Source: Lachnospiraceae bacterium UBA6403 (lineage in GTDB: Bacteria > Bacillota > Clostridia > Lachnospirales > Lachnospiraceae). Taken from it: DNA of 33,228 nucleotides. The first letter of the stretch is position 1. Every line of letters starts with the position of its first letter. The stretch is taken from positions 1 through 33,228 of the forward strand of contig DJPV01000081.1 of the NCBI GenBank assembly GCA_002437435.1. The letters run 5' to 3'. A program made the position numbers and the translations under genes. Of the stretch, positions 26,120-33,228 are shown in pieces. A model generated the notes under the pieces. That model made no database searches and was not told where the DNA came from. It saw nothing but the letters and a program-made list of their open reading frames with translations.

Positions 26120-27533
26120 GATGTGCCGCCTCCTTTATATTTGGTAGTGTAATAGTAACAACCGTACCGCGTCCGACGGCACTCTTGTATTTGATCTTCG
26201 CCTGATGGATCTCTGCGATCTTGCTGCAAATAGCAAGTCCGAGTCCGGCACCGCCCTGCGCACGGGATCTGGATTTGTCGATCCGGTAGAAAGCCTCACT
26301 GATTCGTGTGATTTCTTCCGGTGGCATTCCCCGTCCGTTATCTTTGATAATGATTACATAATTATCATCTCTTACAGTTCCGGCTACATGGATAAGGCCA
26401 TTGTCGTCGATCGCTTTTCTGGCATTATCAATGATATTGATGATCAGAGACTGAAAGAGGTCAATGTCCATCATACAGCAGCCCTTTCGGCAGCTTGACT
26501 TTAATGTGATATGTTCCTTTGCAAGCTCAGGCTTCATAACATTGATCACATTTCGGATCGCAAGGGATGGATCAGTCGGTGTCAATATGGTTTCCTGATT
26601 CTTAACGACCAGCAGGTCTAATAATTTCAGGGATAAACTTTCCAGACGTTTTCCTTCTGAGAAAATATAATTAGCGGCTTCATTTGTTTCGTCCTCACTC
26701 ATATTCTGGCTTCTCAGAAGATCGGCGTAACCGATGATCGAAGTCATAGGGGTCTTTAATTCATGTGCAAAGCTTCCCATAAACTGTTCCTGCTTTTCCA
26801 TAGAGAAATGAAGCTCTGAGATATTATCTTCGATGGTATCCGCCATGTTGTTAAAATCATTTGCGAGCGCTTCGATCTCATCACCGGAGTGAATATGCAG
26901 GCGGGCAGAATAATCACCGTTGGAAATATGTTGTGCAAGTGAAGACAGTTTTTCCAATGGTTTTGTAAGCAGACTGGCTGCGATCATAGATGTGATACTT
27001 CCGACAACGAAGATTGCGATCAGCAGAAGACGAAATGTGTTTTGTTCCTGCGCACGGGCAGCATACACGGAGGTGATGTCGTAGACAATATCCATCTGTG
27101 AGATATCCAGATTTTCTGTATTGATATTCAGGAAACTACATAACTGCAGATAGTAATTGCCGCCCTCTTTCCAAATGATCGAATTACAGATGTTTTCATC
27201 CGATGGTTTCATTTCTTTATATGTAGAGGATGAATTCATGATACATACTACTTCCATATCCGAATTCCGAAGAATGATATTCTTACGGATAGAGTCACTC
27301 TGAGAGGAAAGCTGGTTGATGATATTAGACATATCGATATAAGATGACACAGAATTTGTATCAACGGCGATCAGCAAAGTGCTTTGGATACTCTGATAAT
27401 TCTGCAGATCACTGTCTATCGTGGAAGATAACGAGGTTTTAAATGATCGGTGGATCAGTATGGTTCCTCCGAGACCAAAGGACAGTCCCAGAAGTATAAC
27501 CATACATAATACAAGTTTATGCTTAAATTTCAT
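26112..27533 (-). CDS. Sensor histidine kinase
   Basis: 473 residues. Membrane segments at about 5-27 and 168-189 enclose a ~140-residue extracytoplasmic sensor domain. HAMP spans about 190-240. The HisKA domain has the phospho-acceptor His257 in SFAHELKTPM. The ATPase domain shows the N box (NIIDNARKAI), G1 (DNGRGMP), F box (FYRIDKSRS) and G2 (GGAGLGLAI). It pairs with the response regulator 12 bases upstream and with the membrane protein downstream. The domain set is that of OmpR-partner kinases responding to envelope or external signals; the signal is unknown. Confidence 0.95.
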   Translation of the reverse strand: MKFKHKLVLCMVILLGLSFGLGGTILIHRSFKTSLSSTIDSDLQNYQSIQSTLLIAVDTNSVSSYIDMSNIINQLSSQSDSIRKNIILRNSDMEVVCIMNSSSTYKEMKPSDENICNSIIWKEGGNYYLQLCSFLNINTENLDISQMDIVYDITSVYAARAQEQNTFRLLLIAIFVVGSITSMIAASLLTKPLEKLSSLAQHISNGDYSARLHIHSGDEIEALANDFNNMADTIEDNISELHFSMEKQEQFMGSFAHELKTPMTSIIGYADLLRSQNMSEDETNEAANYIFSEGKRLESLSLKLLDLLVVKNQETILTPTDPSLAIRNVINVMKPELAKEHITLKSSCRKGCCMMDIDLFQSLIINIIDNARKAIDDNGLIHVAGTVRDDNYVIIIKDNGRGMPPEEITRISEAFYRIDKSRSRAQGGAGLGLAICSKIAEIHQAKIKYKSAVGRGTVVTITLPNIKEAAHHE

Positions 27534-27545
27534 AGAAACTCCTTT

Positions 27546-28199
27546 TTAGATCTCCAGACGATATCCGATCTTATTGATGGTCTTTAAGCAGTCTTCCAGC
27601 CCAAGCTTTTTACGCATTCGCTGGACATGAAGAGCAACTGTCCGGCTGTCGCATGGATAGTCGCCGCCCCAGATACGTTCATAGATCGTTTCACGGTAGA
27701 GGGCAACGCCCGGATTCTGTGCAAATAACAGCAATAGCTCATATTCCTTATTTGTCAGAGGAATCTCTCTGCCGTTTTTGGTAACACTCATTGCGACAGT
27801 GTCGATCACCAGATCACGAATGGTTATCGTTGTATTTAACTTGTTGTATCTTCGCAGTACAACTTCGATCCTTGCAAGAAGCTCAACGATCTCAAATGGT
27901 TTTACGATATAATCTTCAGCACCCATCTTCAGCCCCATAACGCGGTCGTTCAGGGAATTCTTTGCAGTAATGAAGATTACAGGTATTTTTAATGGTTTTA
28001 TATATTCAAGAACATCATAGCCGGATGCACCCGGAAGCATAATGTCGAGCAGAACTAAGTCAAATGGATTTTCTTCTAATATATCAGCCGCAGCCAGTCC
28101 ATCATAGATACAGGTACAGGAATATCCAGCCTTTGTAAGACTCATTTTGATCAGATTGGCGATTGGCTTTTCGTCTTCAACTACTAAAATATTAATCAT
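27546..28199 (-). CDS. OmpR/PhoB-family response regulator
   Basis: 217 residues. Receiver domain with the acidic pair at 8-9, phospho-acceptor Asp52 in LLDIMLP, Thr78 and Lys100 (VKPF). A C-terminal winged helix follows (LTNKEYELL, RETIYERIWG, TVALHVQRMRKKL). First gene of the RR-HK-membrane protein operon. AGGAGGT precedes the ATG, and a small GGGTC/GACCC hairpin (28218-28237) lies just upstream of it. The promoter is not clear: the AT-rich stretch near 28245-28285 has -10-like sequences but no good -35, which may mean autoregulation. Confidence 0.95.
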   Translation of the reverse strand: MINILVVEDEKPIANLIKMSLTKAGYSCTCIYDGLAAADILEENPFDLVLLDIMLPGASGYDVLEYIKPLKIPVIFITAKNSLNDRVMGLKMGAEDYIVKPFEIVELLARIEVVLRRYNKLNTTITIRDLVIDTVAMSVTKNGREIPLTNKEYELLLLFAQNPGVALYRETIYERIWGGDYPCDSRTVALHVQRMRKKLGLEDCLKTINKIGYRLEI

Positions 28200-28352
28200 A
28201 GATACATAACCTCCTGCGGGTCGATCTTAAATGACCCCATACGATTTAATTCTACTATATTTTAGAAAAACTTAAAAGAGATTAATGTCGAAAAAATGAG
28301 ATTTAAGGTTTCACCCGATTCCTCCTGACTTGTGTTTTGCTTCACCTCGCGC

Positions 28353-28618
28353 CTGCCCCTGCCGGTTATGCATTACCCTGCTTCATGTCTGCCCCTCCCG
28401 GCTGGATCCTTTGCATATAGACATAAAGCAATATTTTCGTTATGAACTTGTACCTTGCCAGCGAATGCGGGTGCATGTTTGAGCCGAAGGCGAGTTTGCA
28501 CAGGAGCATGAGCGAATAAGGCAGGTACAATTCATAGAAAATATGCGAGTCTATATGCAAAGGATCCAGCCGGGAGGGGCAGACATGAAGCAGGGTAATG
28601 CATAACCGGCAGGGGCAG
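28353..28618. repeat. Long hairpin element, copy 1 (70-bp perfect arms plus conserved core)
   Basis: Arms 28353-28422 and 28549-28618 are exact inverse complements over 70 bases. Between them lies a core of about 126 bases shared with copy 2 at 29795-30018. The core folds as nested stems: ATATTTT/AAAATAT with TATGAA/TTCATA, then TTGTACC/GGTACAA, ATGC/GCAT, GTGCA/TGCAC and GCC-GAA-GGC. The right arm also contains an imperfect 46-base tandem unit (GAAGCAGGGTAATG at 28577 and 28623). It lies between the two-component operon and the bioB promoter in a 540-base gene-free stretch. No transposase is linked and no T-run follows. Confidence 0.9.
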
Positions 28619-28685
28619 GTGTGAAGCAGGGTAATGTACAATACACAGCTCGATGTTATTTCCACAGACTTTAGATAATGTGTAG

Positions 28686-28714
28686 TTCACAAGATTTGGT
28701 TTAGATGGTATATT
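28686..28714 (+). promoter_or_regulatory. Promoter of bioB
   Basis: TTCACA (28686-28691), 17-base spacer, TATATT (28709-28714); each hexamer matches five of six consensus bases. No clear BirA-type operator was found around it. Confidence 0.7.
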
Positions 28715-28787
28715 AATAAGGATTGGATGAAACTATTGTGTGTTTTATAGAAAAGGGCAATATTTCTTAATAAAGGACAATAAGCAA

Positions 28788-29786
28788 ATGATGAAAAGGG
28801 AAGAACTGAAAGAATTAGAGGAAAGGATAATAAATGGCTATCAGATCAACAGGGAGGAAGCAGGACTGCTTATGGAAGCCGACCTGACAGAGTTATCTGA
28901 AGCGGCAGATCGGATACGGATGCATTTTTGTGGAAATGTCTGTGATGTCTGTTCTGTGGCAGCGGTCAAGGTAGGACAATGCAGCGAGGATTGTCTGTAC
29001 TGTGCACAGTCGACAAGAGCAAAGGATAAGGTTCCGGCAGAATGTGTGCTGGGCGAGAAGATTTTGACAGATATAGCAGTTCAGGATAAGAGCAGAGGCT
29101 CTTACCGCTATGGCCTGGTATCTGTCGGCAGACGGCTGTCGAAGAAAGAAGTAGAGCTTGCTGTCTCAAATGTTGCAGATATAAGAAAGAATGCAGATAT
29201 CCATGTGTGTGCATCGCTTGGTATGTTGGATGAGGAGGACTTTGCGAAGCTGCATGAGGCTGGAATGACGATGGTTCATAATAATATGGAGACATCGGAT
29301 GAATTCTTTAAGACCTTATGTACTACACACACTTCAGATGATAAGAGAAAGAGCATCCGTGCAGCGAAAGCGGCTGGTATGAAGGTGTGCAGTGGTGGTC
29401 TTATCGGACTGGGAGAGACGCTTTCTGACCGGATCGATCTGGCGTTTTCATTGAGAGCACTGGATGTGGATTCTGTTCCGATCAATATGCTGAACCCGAT
29501 TCCTGGAACTTATTTTGAGCGTCAGGAGCCGATGAAAGAAGAGGAATTCCTTCGCACAGTTGCAATCTTCCGGTTTATCCTGCCGGATACATTTATCCGT
29601 CTGGCAGCAGGCAGAGCATTTTTACCGGATAATGGTAAGTCGGCACTTCGAGCCGGTGCAAATGCGGTTATCAGTGGTGACTTCCTGACAACGACAGGTA
29701 TCACATTTGAGACAGACCTGCAGATGATAAAAGAACAGGGCTATGAGGTTGGCGCGCCGAAGCCCGGCACCCGCATGGACTTTTAA
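28788..29786 (+). CDS. bioB: Biotin synthase
   Basis: 332 residues, radical SAM enzyme inserting sulfur into dethiobiotin, the last step of biotin synthesis. The SAM-cluster Cys are at 65, 69 and 72 in CSEDCLYCAQS. Downstream family blocks include YGLVSVGRR, CASLGML, MVHNNMETS, CSGGLIGLGET, VPINMLNPIPGT and AGRAFLPDNG, ending in DFLTTTG. ATG 28788 is chosen for AAAGGA ten bases upstream; an in-frame GTG at 28740 would add 16 residues not seen in the family. It stands alone: no bioA, bioD or bioF is adjacent. Long hairpin elements lie on both sides. Confidence 0.95.
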   Translation: MMKREELKELEERIINGYQINREEAGLLMEADLTELSEAADRIRMHFCGNVCDVCSVAAVKVGQCSEDCLYCAQSTRAKDKVPAECVLGEKILTDIAVQDKSRGSYRYGLVSVGRRLSKKEVELAVSNVADIRKNADIHVCASLGMLDEEDFAKLHEAGMTMVHNNMETSDEFFKTLCTTHTSDDKRKSIRAAKAAGMKVCSGGLIGLGETLSDRIDLAFSLRALDVDSVPINMLNPIPGTYFERQEPMKEEEFLRTVAIFRFILPDTFIRLAAGRAFLPDNGKSALRAGANAVISGDFLTTTGITFETDLQMIKEQGYEVGAPKPGTRMDF

Positions 29787-29794
29787 GATTGAAT

Positions 29795-30018
29795 TGCCGG
29801 CACTGCTTCTCCCCACTGACCGGCCGGATGTTCTGTATATAGACATTAGCAATATTTTCGTTATGAATTGCGCCTTGCCAGCGAATGCGGGTGCATTGTC
29901 CGAGCCAAAGGCGAGTTTGCACTGGAGCATGAGCGGATCAGGCAGGTGCAGTTCATAGAAAAAATGCGAGTCTGATACAGAACATCCGGCCGGTCAGTGG
30001 GGAGAAACAGTGCCGGCA
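29795..30018. repeat. Long hairpin element, copy 2 (44-bp arms plus conserved core)
   Basis: Arms 29795-29838 and 29975-30018 are inverse complements with one mismatch. The core between them matches copy 1 closely in the same orientation (AGCAATATTTTCGTTATGAA, GCGAATGCGGGTGCA, GGCGAGTTTGCAC, GGAGCATGAGCG) and keeps the same stems. It begins 8 bases after the bioB stop. TAAGATT flanks it on both sides (29784-29790 and 30021-30027), a possible but unproven target duplication. The arms differ from copy 1, yet both keep full pairing. Confidence 0.9.
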
Positions 30019-30106
30019 TGTAAGATTTAACTGCGGTTGTTGAATTTTCGAGGAGAAACATATATTATAAATATGATTGAAACATAGAATCGGACTGAAG
30101 TATGAC

Positions 30107-30123
30107 TATAATATAAAATTATA
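30107..30123 (+). promoter_or_regulatory. Candidate -10 region within an AT palindrome
   Basis: TATAAT-ATAAA-ATTATA forms a perfect 6-bp inverted repeat. TATAAT is a consensus -10 about 70 bases before the next start codon. No good -35 is visible, so the promoter may need an activator or may be elsewhere. Confidence 0.4.
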
Positions 30124-30182
30124 CAGAGACAATTGATGGTTGGGAGATTTGTTTTAATAATAAAGGTAGAAAGAGGTATAAC

Positions 30183-30758
30183 ATGAATATTTATGACAGA
30201 ATGATGGCGATTGGCACGAAGATGACAGAGATGGATGCATCCACCTATCAGGGAGCATTTATCGGTAAGATATCATATATGGCAGAGAAGGAACAGGCTG
30301 ATCAGGCAGACAGCATCCGCTATGAATTCGGAGCAGTAAAGGAGAATGCATTTATGTACATCCTTCCGATCCTTGGTTATGTGGCTGGGGTAGAGACGCC
30401 TGTAGAGAAATTTACGGTAACCCTTGTAAAACCATCCGATAAAGAGAAAGAGCTGAAACGTGTGGAGGCGGCTTCTTATGATAATGCAGAGGATTTTCAC
30501 ACATTTTCAAAAGAAGAGGTTTACAGCTTTAGCAAGGAGACAGGAGATCAGAACAAGATTCACCTGACTGACCATCCGGTTGTACAGGGGATGCTTCTTC
30601 TTCGTACTGCTGCAGTAAAGGCAGAAGATGTAGCAAGAATCGATGTTAAGTTTGTAGAACCATCTTATGCAGAAGAAGAACTGAAATGGGCATTTGATGG
30701 CAGAGATTATGTATTGTTTGCAGATGGATATGTAAAGGCAACATTCCGCATCAAATAA
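30183..30758 (+). CDS. MaoC-like hotdog-fold hydratase
   Basis: 191 residues. The C-terminal half carries the hydratase-2 signature VYSFSKETGDQNKIHLTDHPVVQGML, with the catalytic pair Asp122 and His127 in GDxNxxH. The N-terminal half lacks a clear motif and may be a second, degenerate hotdog half. MaoC-type enzymes hydrate 2-enoyl thioesters in fatty acid or polyketide metabolism. The neighbour bioB needs a pimeloyl chain, so a link to biotin or acyl-chain supply is conceivable, but a hairpin element and a possible promoter lie between the genes. GAAAGAGG lies about 6 bases before the ATG. Leads a three-gene unit. Confidence 0.65.
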   Translation: MNIYDRMMAIGTKMTEMDASTYQGAFIGKISYMAEKEQADQADSIRYEFGAVKENAFMYILPILGYVAGVETPVEKFTVTLVKPSDKEKELKRVEAASYDNAEDFHTFSKEEVYSFSKETGDQNKIHLTDHPVVQGMLLLRTAAVKAEDVARIDVKFVEPSYAEEELKWAFDGRDYVLFADGYVKATFRIK

Positions 30759-30777
30759 TATCTGGAATGGAGGGTGT

Positions 30778-31293
30778 ATGAAGGTAAATAAGTTCAGCCG
30801 GGTGTATCTGGCTGGCATGATCTGTATACTTTTGTCAGGCTTTTTTCCGTATTTCAGGTATCATTTCACGATGCAGGATGCAGAGACTTTGAAGCAGCGG
30901 TATCCTTTACTGAATTTGAAAAAACTGGCGACACAATATAGCGGTATGGGAGAAATTGGCTTTTTCACACGAATCGTGCCATTTTTTATTTTGCTTGCAG
31001 GAATTGCGGGAATCGTATTGATGTTGATCTATTTTGCGGGAGATCATGATACATGGAATATATTTAATCTGAATATGTTTATTCCTGTTGCTGTTTCAGG
31101 TGTTGGGTTATTTATTATAAGACATCATCAGACGATCCGCGCGATCCGTGAGATATTGAATGATACTACAGAAAATATGCATGAAAGCGGGTATGCAGGG
31201 TCTGCCGGATATGGAGCAGGCTTTTATCTGCTGGTGGCAGGTGTTGTGATCAGTCTGGTGAGTGCGGTGTGCTTCTTTGCACTTGATAAATAA
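30778..31293 (+). CDS. Four-helix membrane protein, function unknown
   Basis: 171 residues with membrane segments at about 10-27, 62-87, 96-115 and 148-168. A short outside loop lies between the first two, and a Gly/Tyr-rich loop (SGYAGSAGYGAGF) precedes the last. I do not recognise the family. GGAGGG lies a few bases before the ATG. It starts 19 bases after the MaoC-like gene and ends 14 bases before the response regulator, so it belongs to their operon and might sense or transmit the signal for that regulator (inference). Confidence 0.65.
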   Translation: MKVNKFSRVYLAGMICILLSGFFPYFRYHFTMQDAETLKQRYPLLNLKKLATQYSGMGEIGFFTRIVPFFILLAGIAGIVLMLIYFAGDHDTWNIFNLNMFIPVAVSGVGLFIIRHHQTIRAIREILNDTTENMHESGYAGSAGYGAGFYLLVAGVVISLVSAVCFFALDK

Positions 31294-31307
31294 TTGAGGT
31301 ATAAGAG

Positions 31308-32039
31308 ATGGCAAATGAAAAGATTCTGCTGGTGGAAGATGATTTTGCACTTGCAATGGGAACAGAATATACATTAAAAACTGAAAATTACGAAGTCGTG
31401 AAAGCTTCGAATCTGGCAGAAGCAAAAGCACTTTTACAGCCGGATATCGACCTTGTATTATTAGATGTGATGCTGCCGGATGGAAACGGATATGATTTCT
31501 GCCGATACATAAGAGAGCATGATAATTATGTTCCGGTTATATTTCTGACGGCAGTTTCTGATGAAGTGAATCTGGTACAGGGGCTGGAGCTTGGAGCAGA
31601 TGATTATATTGCGAAGCCTTATCGTGTGAAAGAACTTCTGACAAGAATTGCGGTTATCCTGCGGCGGCAGAAATATAATAATTCCGGCATAAAAGAAAAA
31701 AAGGAAGAACCGGAAGCTGATATTGTATTTGGACATACAAGACTTGATAACAGACATTATAAGATTTATCAGAAAGATCGAAATGTGGATTGTACGCCGA
31801 GCGAATTTCGCTTACTGAAAGAACTGGTAACACATGCGGATCATGTTCTTACCAGAAAACAGCTGATCGAGCGGTTGTGGGATGTGGATGAGGCATTTGT
31901 CGATGATAATACCTTATCCGTCTACATCAAGCGTCTGCGTGATAAACTGGAAGAAGACGCAGCTTACATCCAGACAGTCCGCGGTGTCGGCTATACATTT
32001 TCATTAGGCGATTCAATAAAAAATAAATATATATTATAA
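31308..32039 (+). CDS. OmpR/PhoB-family response regulator, no kinase adjacent
   Basis: 243 residues. Receiver domain with acidic cluster 10-12, Asp53 in LLDVMLP, Thr81 and Lys103 (AKPYR). A linker rich in Lys and Glu follows, then a winged helix (CTPSEFRLLKEL, RKQLIERLWD, LSVYIKRLRDKL, VRGVGYTF). A ten-residue polar tail follows the usual end. GAGGT is about 9 bases before the ATG. Kinases normally sit downstream of such genes; here only a structured element and a convergent surface-protein gene follow, so it is an orphan in this window. Confidence 0.92.
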   Translation: MANEKILLVEDDFALAMGTEYTLKTENYEVVKASNLAEAKALLQPDIDLVLLDVMLPDGNGYDFCRYIREHDNYVPVIFLTAVSDEVNLVQGLELGADDYIAKPYRVKELLTRIAVILRRQKYNNSGIKEKKEEPEADIVFGHTRLDNRHYKIYQKDRNVDCTPSEFRLLKELVTHADHVLTRKQLIERLWDVDEAFVDDNTLSVYIKRLRDKLEEDAAYIQTVRGVGYTFSLGDSIKNKYIL

Positions 32040-32047
32040 ATTCAAAT

Positions 32048-32239
32048 AAAAAAGATGCTATTACATATTATTACGCAAGGCACTTCCGTTCTAATCCACT
32101 CTGTGTAACTTCGAACTAACCTCGGTAAACCTCGCTAAGGTCTCAGTTACCCGTGCAGTGGTACATAAAGCAGCAAAATACGCTGCTTAAGTACCAGCCT
32201 CGGATAAGGCTTGCTTCATAATAGTAGTGACATTTTTTT
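32048..32239. ncRNA. Branched structured element between convergent genes, terminator-like ends
   Basis: Bounded by A6 (32048-32053) and T7 (32233-32239). The outer helix pairs ATG with CAT, TATTAC with GTAGTG, TATTAT with ATAATA, GCAAG with CTTGC, and TCCG with CGGA. Inside are two branches: CCACT/AGTGG over GTAACT/AGTTAC (32096-32161), and GTAC + AAGCAGC / GCTGCTT + GTAC (32161-32194). It fills nearly the whole gap between the response regulator and the minus-strand surface gene. It can terminate transcription from either side, but it is far larger than a terminator needs to be. The core does not match the bioB-flanking elements. Confidence 0.65.
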
Positions 32240-32282
32240 ATATACTATAATTTGTTGTATGTTTATTTATTAGTTGAATTGC

Positions 32283-33227
32283 CTATTTTAGGGTTACATA
32301 GTCGGCGGACACATAGCCGGTGTAGCGCTTGCTTCCTTTTTTGAAAGAAACCTTATACCAGTTTGAATCACGGCTTGTCGTGATACCTTTTACAGTAAGT
32401 GACTTGCCTTTTGCAACGGTAGTCAGGATCTTGCTGCTTGTATTTGCACTCTTTCTTACATTTAATACACTACATGTAACCTTAACCTTCTGAGTAGCTT
32501 TTTCAGTTGAAGCGGCAGCAGAATGTTTTCCTTTATATACAGTTTTGCCAATCTTGTTAAATGCAGTTACATGATATTTGTATTTGGATGATGCTTTTGC
32601 ATTTATACAGTAAATGGACTGATTTCCATTGTTGATCGTTTTGATCTTCTTATATTTCTTTGTCTTAGTATCATAACGGTAGATGTAGTAGCCGCTAACA
32701 CCTTTGATGGATGACCAAGACAGGAGCTGCCTGGAATCATAGCTCTTAACCTTTACATTTGTTACCTGCTGAGGAATTACCTTTGCTGATGTTGTGGCGC
32801 TTTCACCTGTGTATGTCTTACCGTTATATTTTCTGTATGATTTGATCTGGAACTTGTAACCGTTATTGGATGTAAGACCGCTCTGCGTAAAGGTTGTGGT
32901 TTTTGCAGATGTGATCGTTGCGATCTTTGTCCATGAAGAACCGGCTGCATCTTCTTTTACATACAGACGGTAGCCATCGATATTGCTTTCCTTCTTCCAT
33001 GTAAGTTTGATCGTGTCAGCCTTGATGGTTTCAGCTTTAAAATTCTTAACAGCAGCCGGTTTGGTCAGAACTGTTACGGAATCAGAACGACTGGTATTTA
33101 CATTTGTGCCGCTCTTTGTATAGTAAGCAATGACAGAATAAGTATATTCCTTATTGCCGGTTAAACCTGTATGTGTGAAAGAGACGGTGTTTTTGTTTTT
33201 AATTGTCTTGATGTGTGACCATTTATT
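32283..33227 (-). CDS. Surface protein C-terminal part: FnIII-like repeats and SH3 domain
   Basis: The frame runs to the window edge, so only the last ~314 residues are seen. About 2.5-3 FnIII-like repeats are visible, each with a TWKK/LSWSS-type Trp strand and a Y-x-Y/F strand: GYRLYVKED, GYKFQIKSYRK, GYYIYRYDTK and KYKYHVTAFNK. A bacterial SH3 domain ends the protein (VTCSVLNVRKSANTSSKILT, WYKVSFKKG, GYVSADYV). SH3 domains of this type often bind cell-wall peptides, so wall attachment is likely. The Lys/Tyr/Thr-rich composition resembles the C-terminal repeat of the large surface protein at 18052. The stop TAG lies about 45 bases from the structured element at 32048-32239. Confidence 0.85.
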   Translation of the reverse strand, partial: NKWSHIKTIKNKNTVSFTHTGLTGNKEYTYSVIAYYTKSGTNVNTSRSDSVTVLTKPAAVKNFKAETIKADTIKLTWKKESNIDGYRLYVKEDAAGSSWTKIATITSAKTTTFTQSGLTSNNGYKFQIKSYRKYNGKTYTGESATTSAKVIPQQVTNVKVKSYDSRQLLSWSSIKGVSGYYIYRYDTKTKKYKKIKTINNGNQSIYCINAKASSKYKYHVTAFNKIGKTVYKGKHSAAASTEKATQKVKVTCSVLNVRKSANTSSKILTTVAKGKSLTVKGITTSRDSNWYKVSFKKGSKRYTGYVSADYVTLK

Positions 33228-33228
33228 T

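Noticed and set aside
28218..28237. GGGTC/GACCC hairpin near the response-regulator ribosome site
   Set aside because: Short stem that does not include the AGGAGGT site; no support as a riboswitch or attenuator.
28353..30018. Insertion sequence or ordinary MITE
   Set aside because: No transposase frame, and the terminal arms differ between copies although each stays self-complementary; a MITE would share terminal repeats.
28353..32239. CRISPR array
   Set aside because: Repeats are few, long and hairpin-like, without regular spacers; no cas genes in the window.

Overview
The window looks like chromosomal DNA of a Gram-positive, anaerobic, probably spore-forming member of the Lachnospiraceae (Coprococcus/Lachnospira-like; the genus is a guess). 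Reasons: an AT-rich genome with AGGAGG ribosome sites, a Firmicutes-style Tad pilus accessory cluster (DUF5702, TadE-like, DUF6382-FHA), dnaX-ybaB-recR, MecA, a CwlD-like amidase, an 8-Cys ferredoxin and very large Ig-like/FnIII surface proteins.

Layout. 1-7156: the 3' part of a Tad-type pilus operon: the end of a DUF5702 protein, two TadE-like pseudopilins, an FHA membrane protein and a sortase-anchored SpaA-repeat adhesin. 7195-11101: housekeeping block dnaX-ybaB-recR, then an atypical phosphofructokinase. 11135-14372: a two-gene unit behind a hairpin that covers its ribosome site; the second gene encodes a membrane-anchored protein with a degenerate C39-like C-terminus. 14524-15164: a divergent redox pair, a 56-residue ferredoxin (-) and a DUF1858 CxxC protein (+), sharing a control region with a 13-bp inverted repeat. 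15348-17620: mecA and a cwlD-like amidase (both -), separated by 626 gene-free bases carrying a plus-strand promoter-like site and a strong plus-strand terminator. 17708-24267: a cobalamin riboswitch leading into a 2071-residue secreted protein with two transcobalamin-like (DUF4430) domains, GLUG repeats and Ig-like repeats. 24418-28199: a small HNH-repeat protein, a 54-residue membrane peptide behind two 22-bp-spaced direct repeats, and a three-gene two-component operon (RR, HK, single-pass membrane protein; all -). 28353-30018: biotin synthase flanked by two copies of a long hairpin element. 30183-32039: a hotdog hydratase-like protein, a four-TM protein and an orphan response regulator. 32048-32239: a second, different structured element. 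32283-33227: the C-terminal part of a FnIII/SH3 surface protein (-).

The most unusual feature is the pair of hairpin elements around bioB. They share a ~140-nt core that folds the same way in both copies, and it sits inside long inverted-repeat arms (70 bp perfect in one copy, 44 bp with one mismatch in the other). The arms have diverged between copies, but paired positions changed together, so the base pairing was kept while the sequence drifted. A third, unrelated branched structure at 32048-32239 is bounded by A6 and T7 runs. The second main lead is the B12-riboswitch-controlled surface protein with transcobalamin-like domains, a candidate Gram-positive corrinoid-capture protein.

All calls were made by reading the sequence; no database search or folding program was run.
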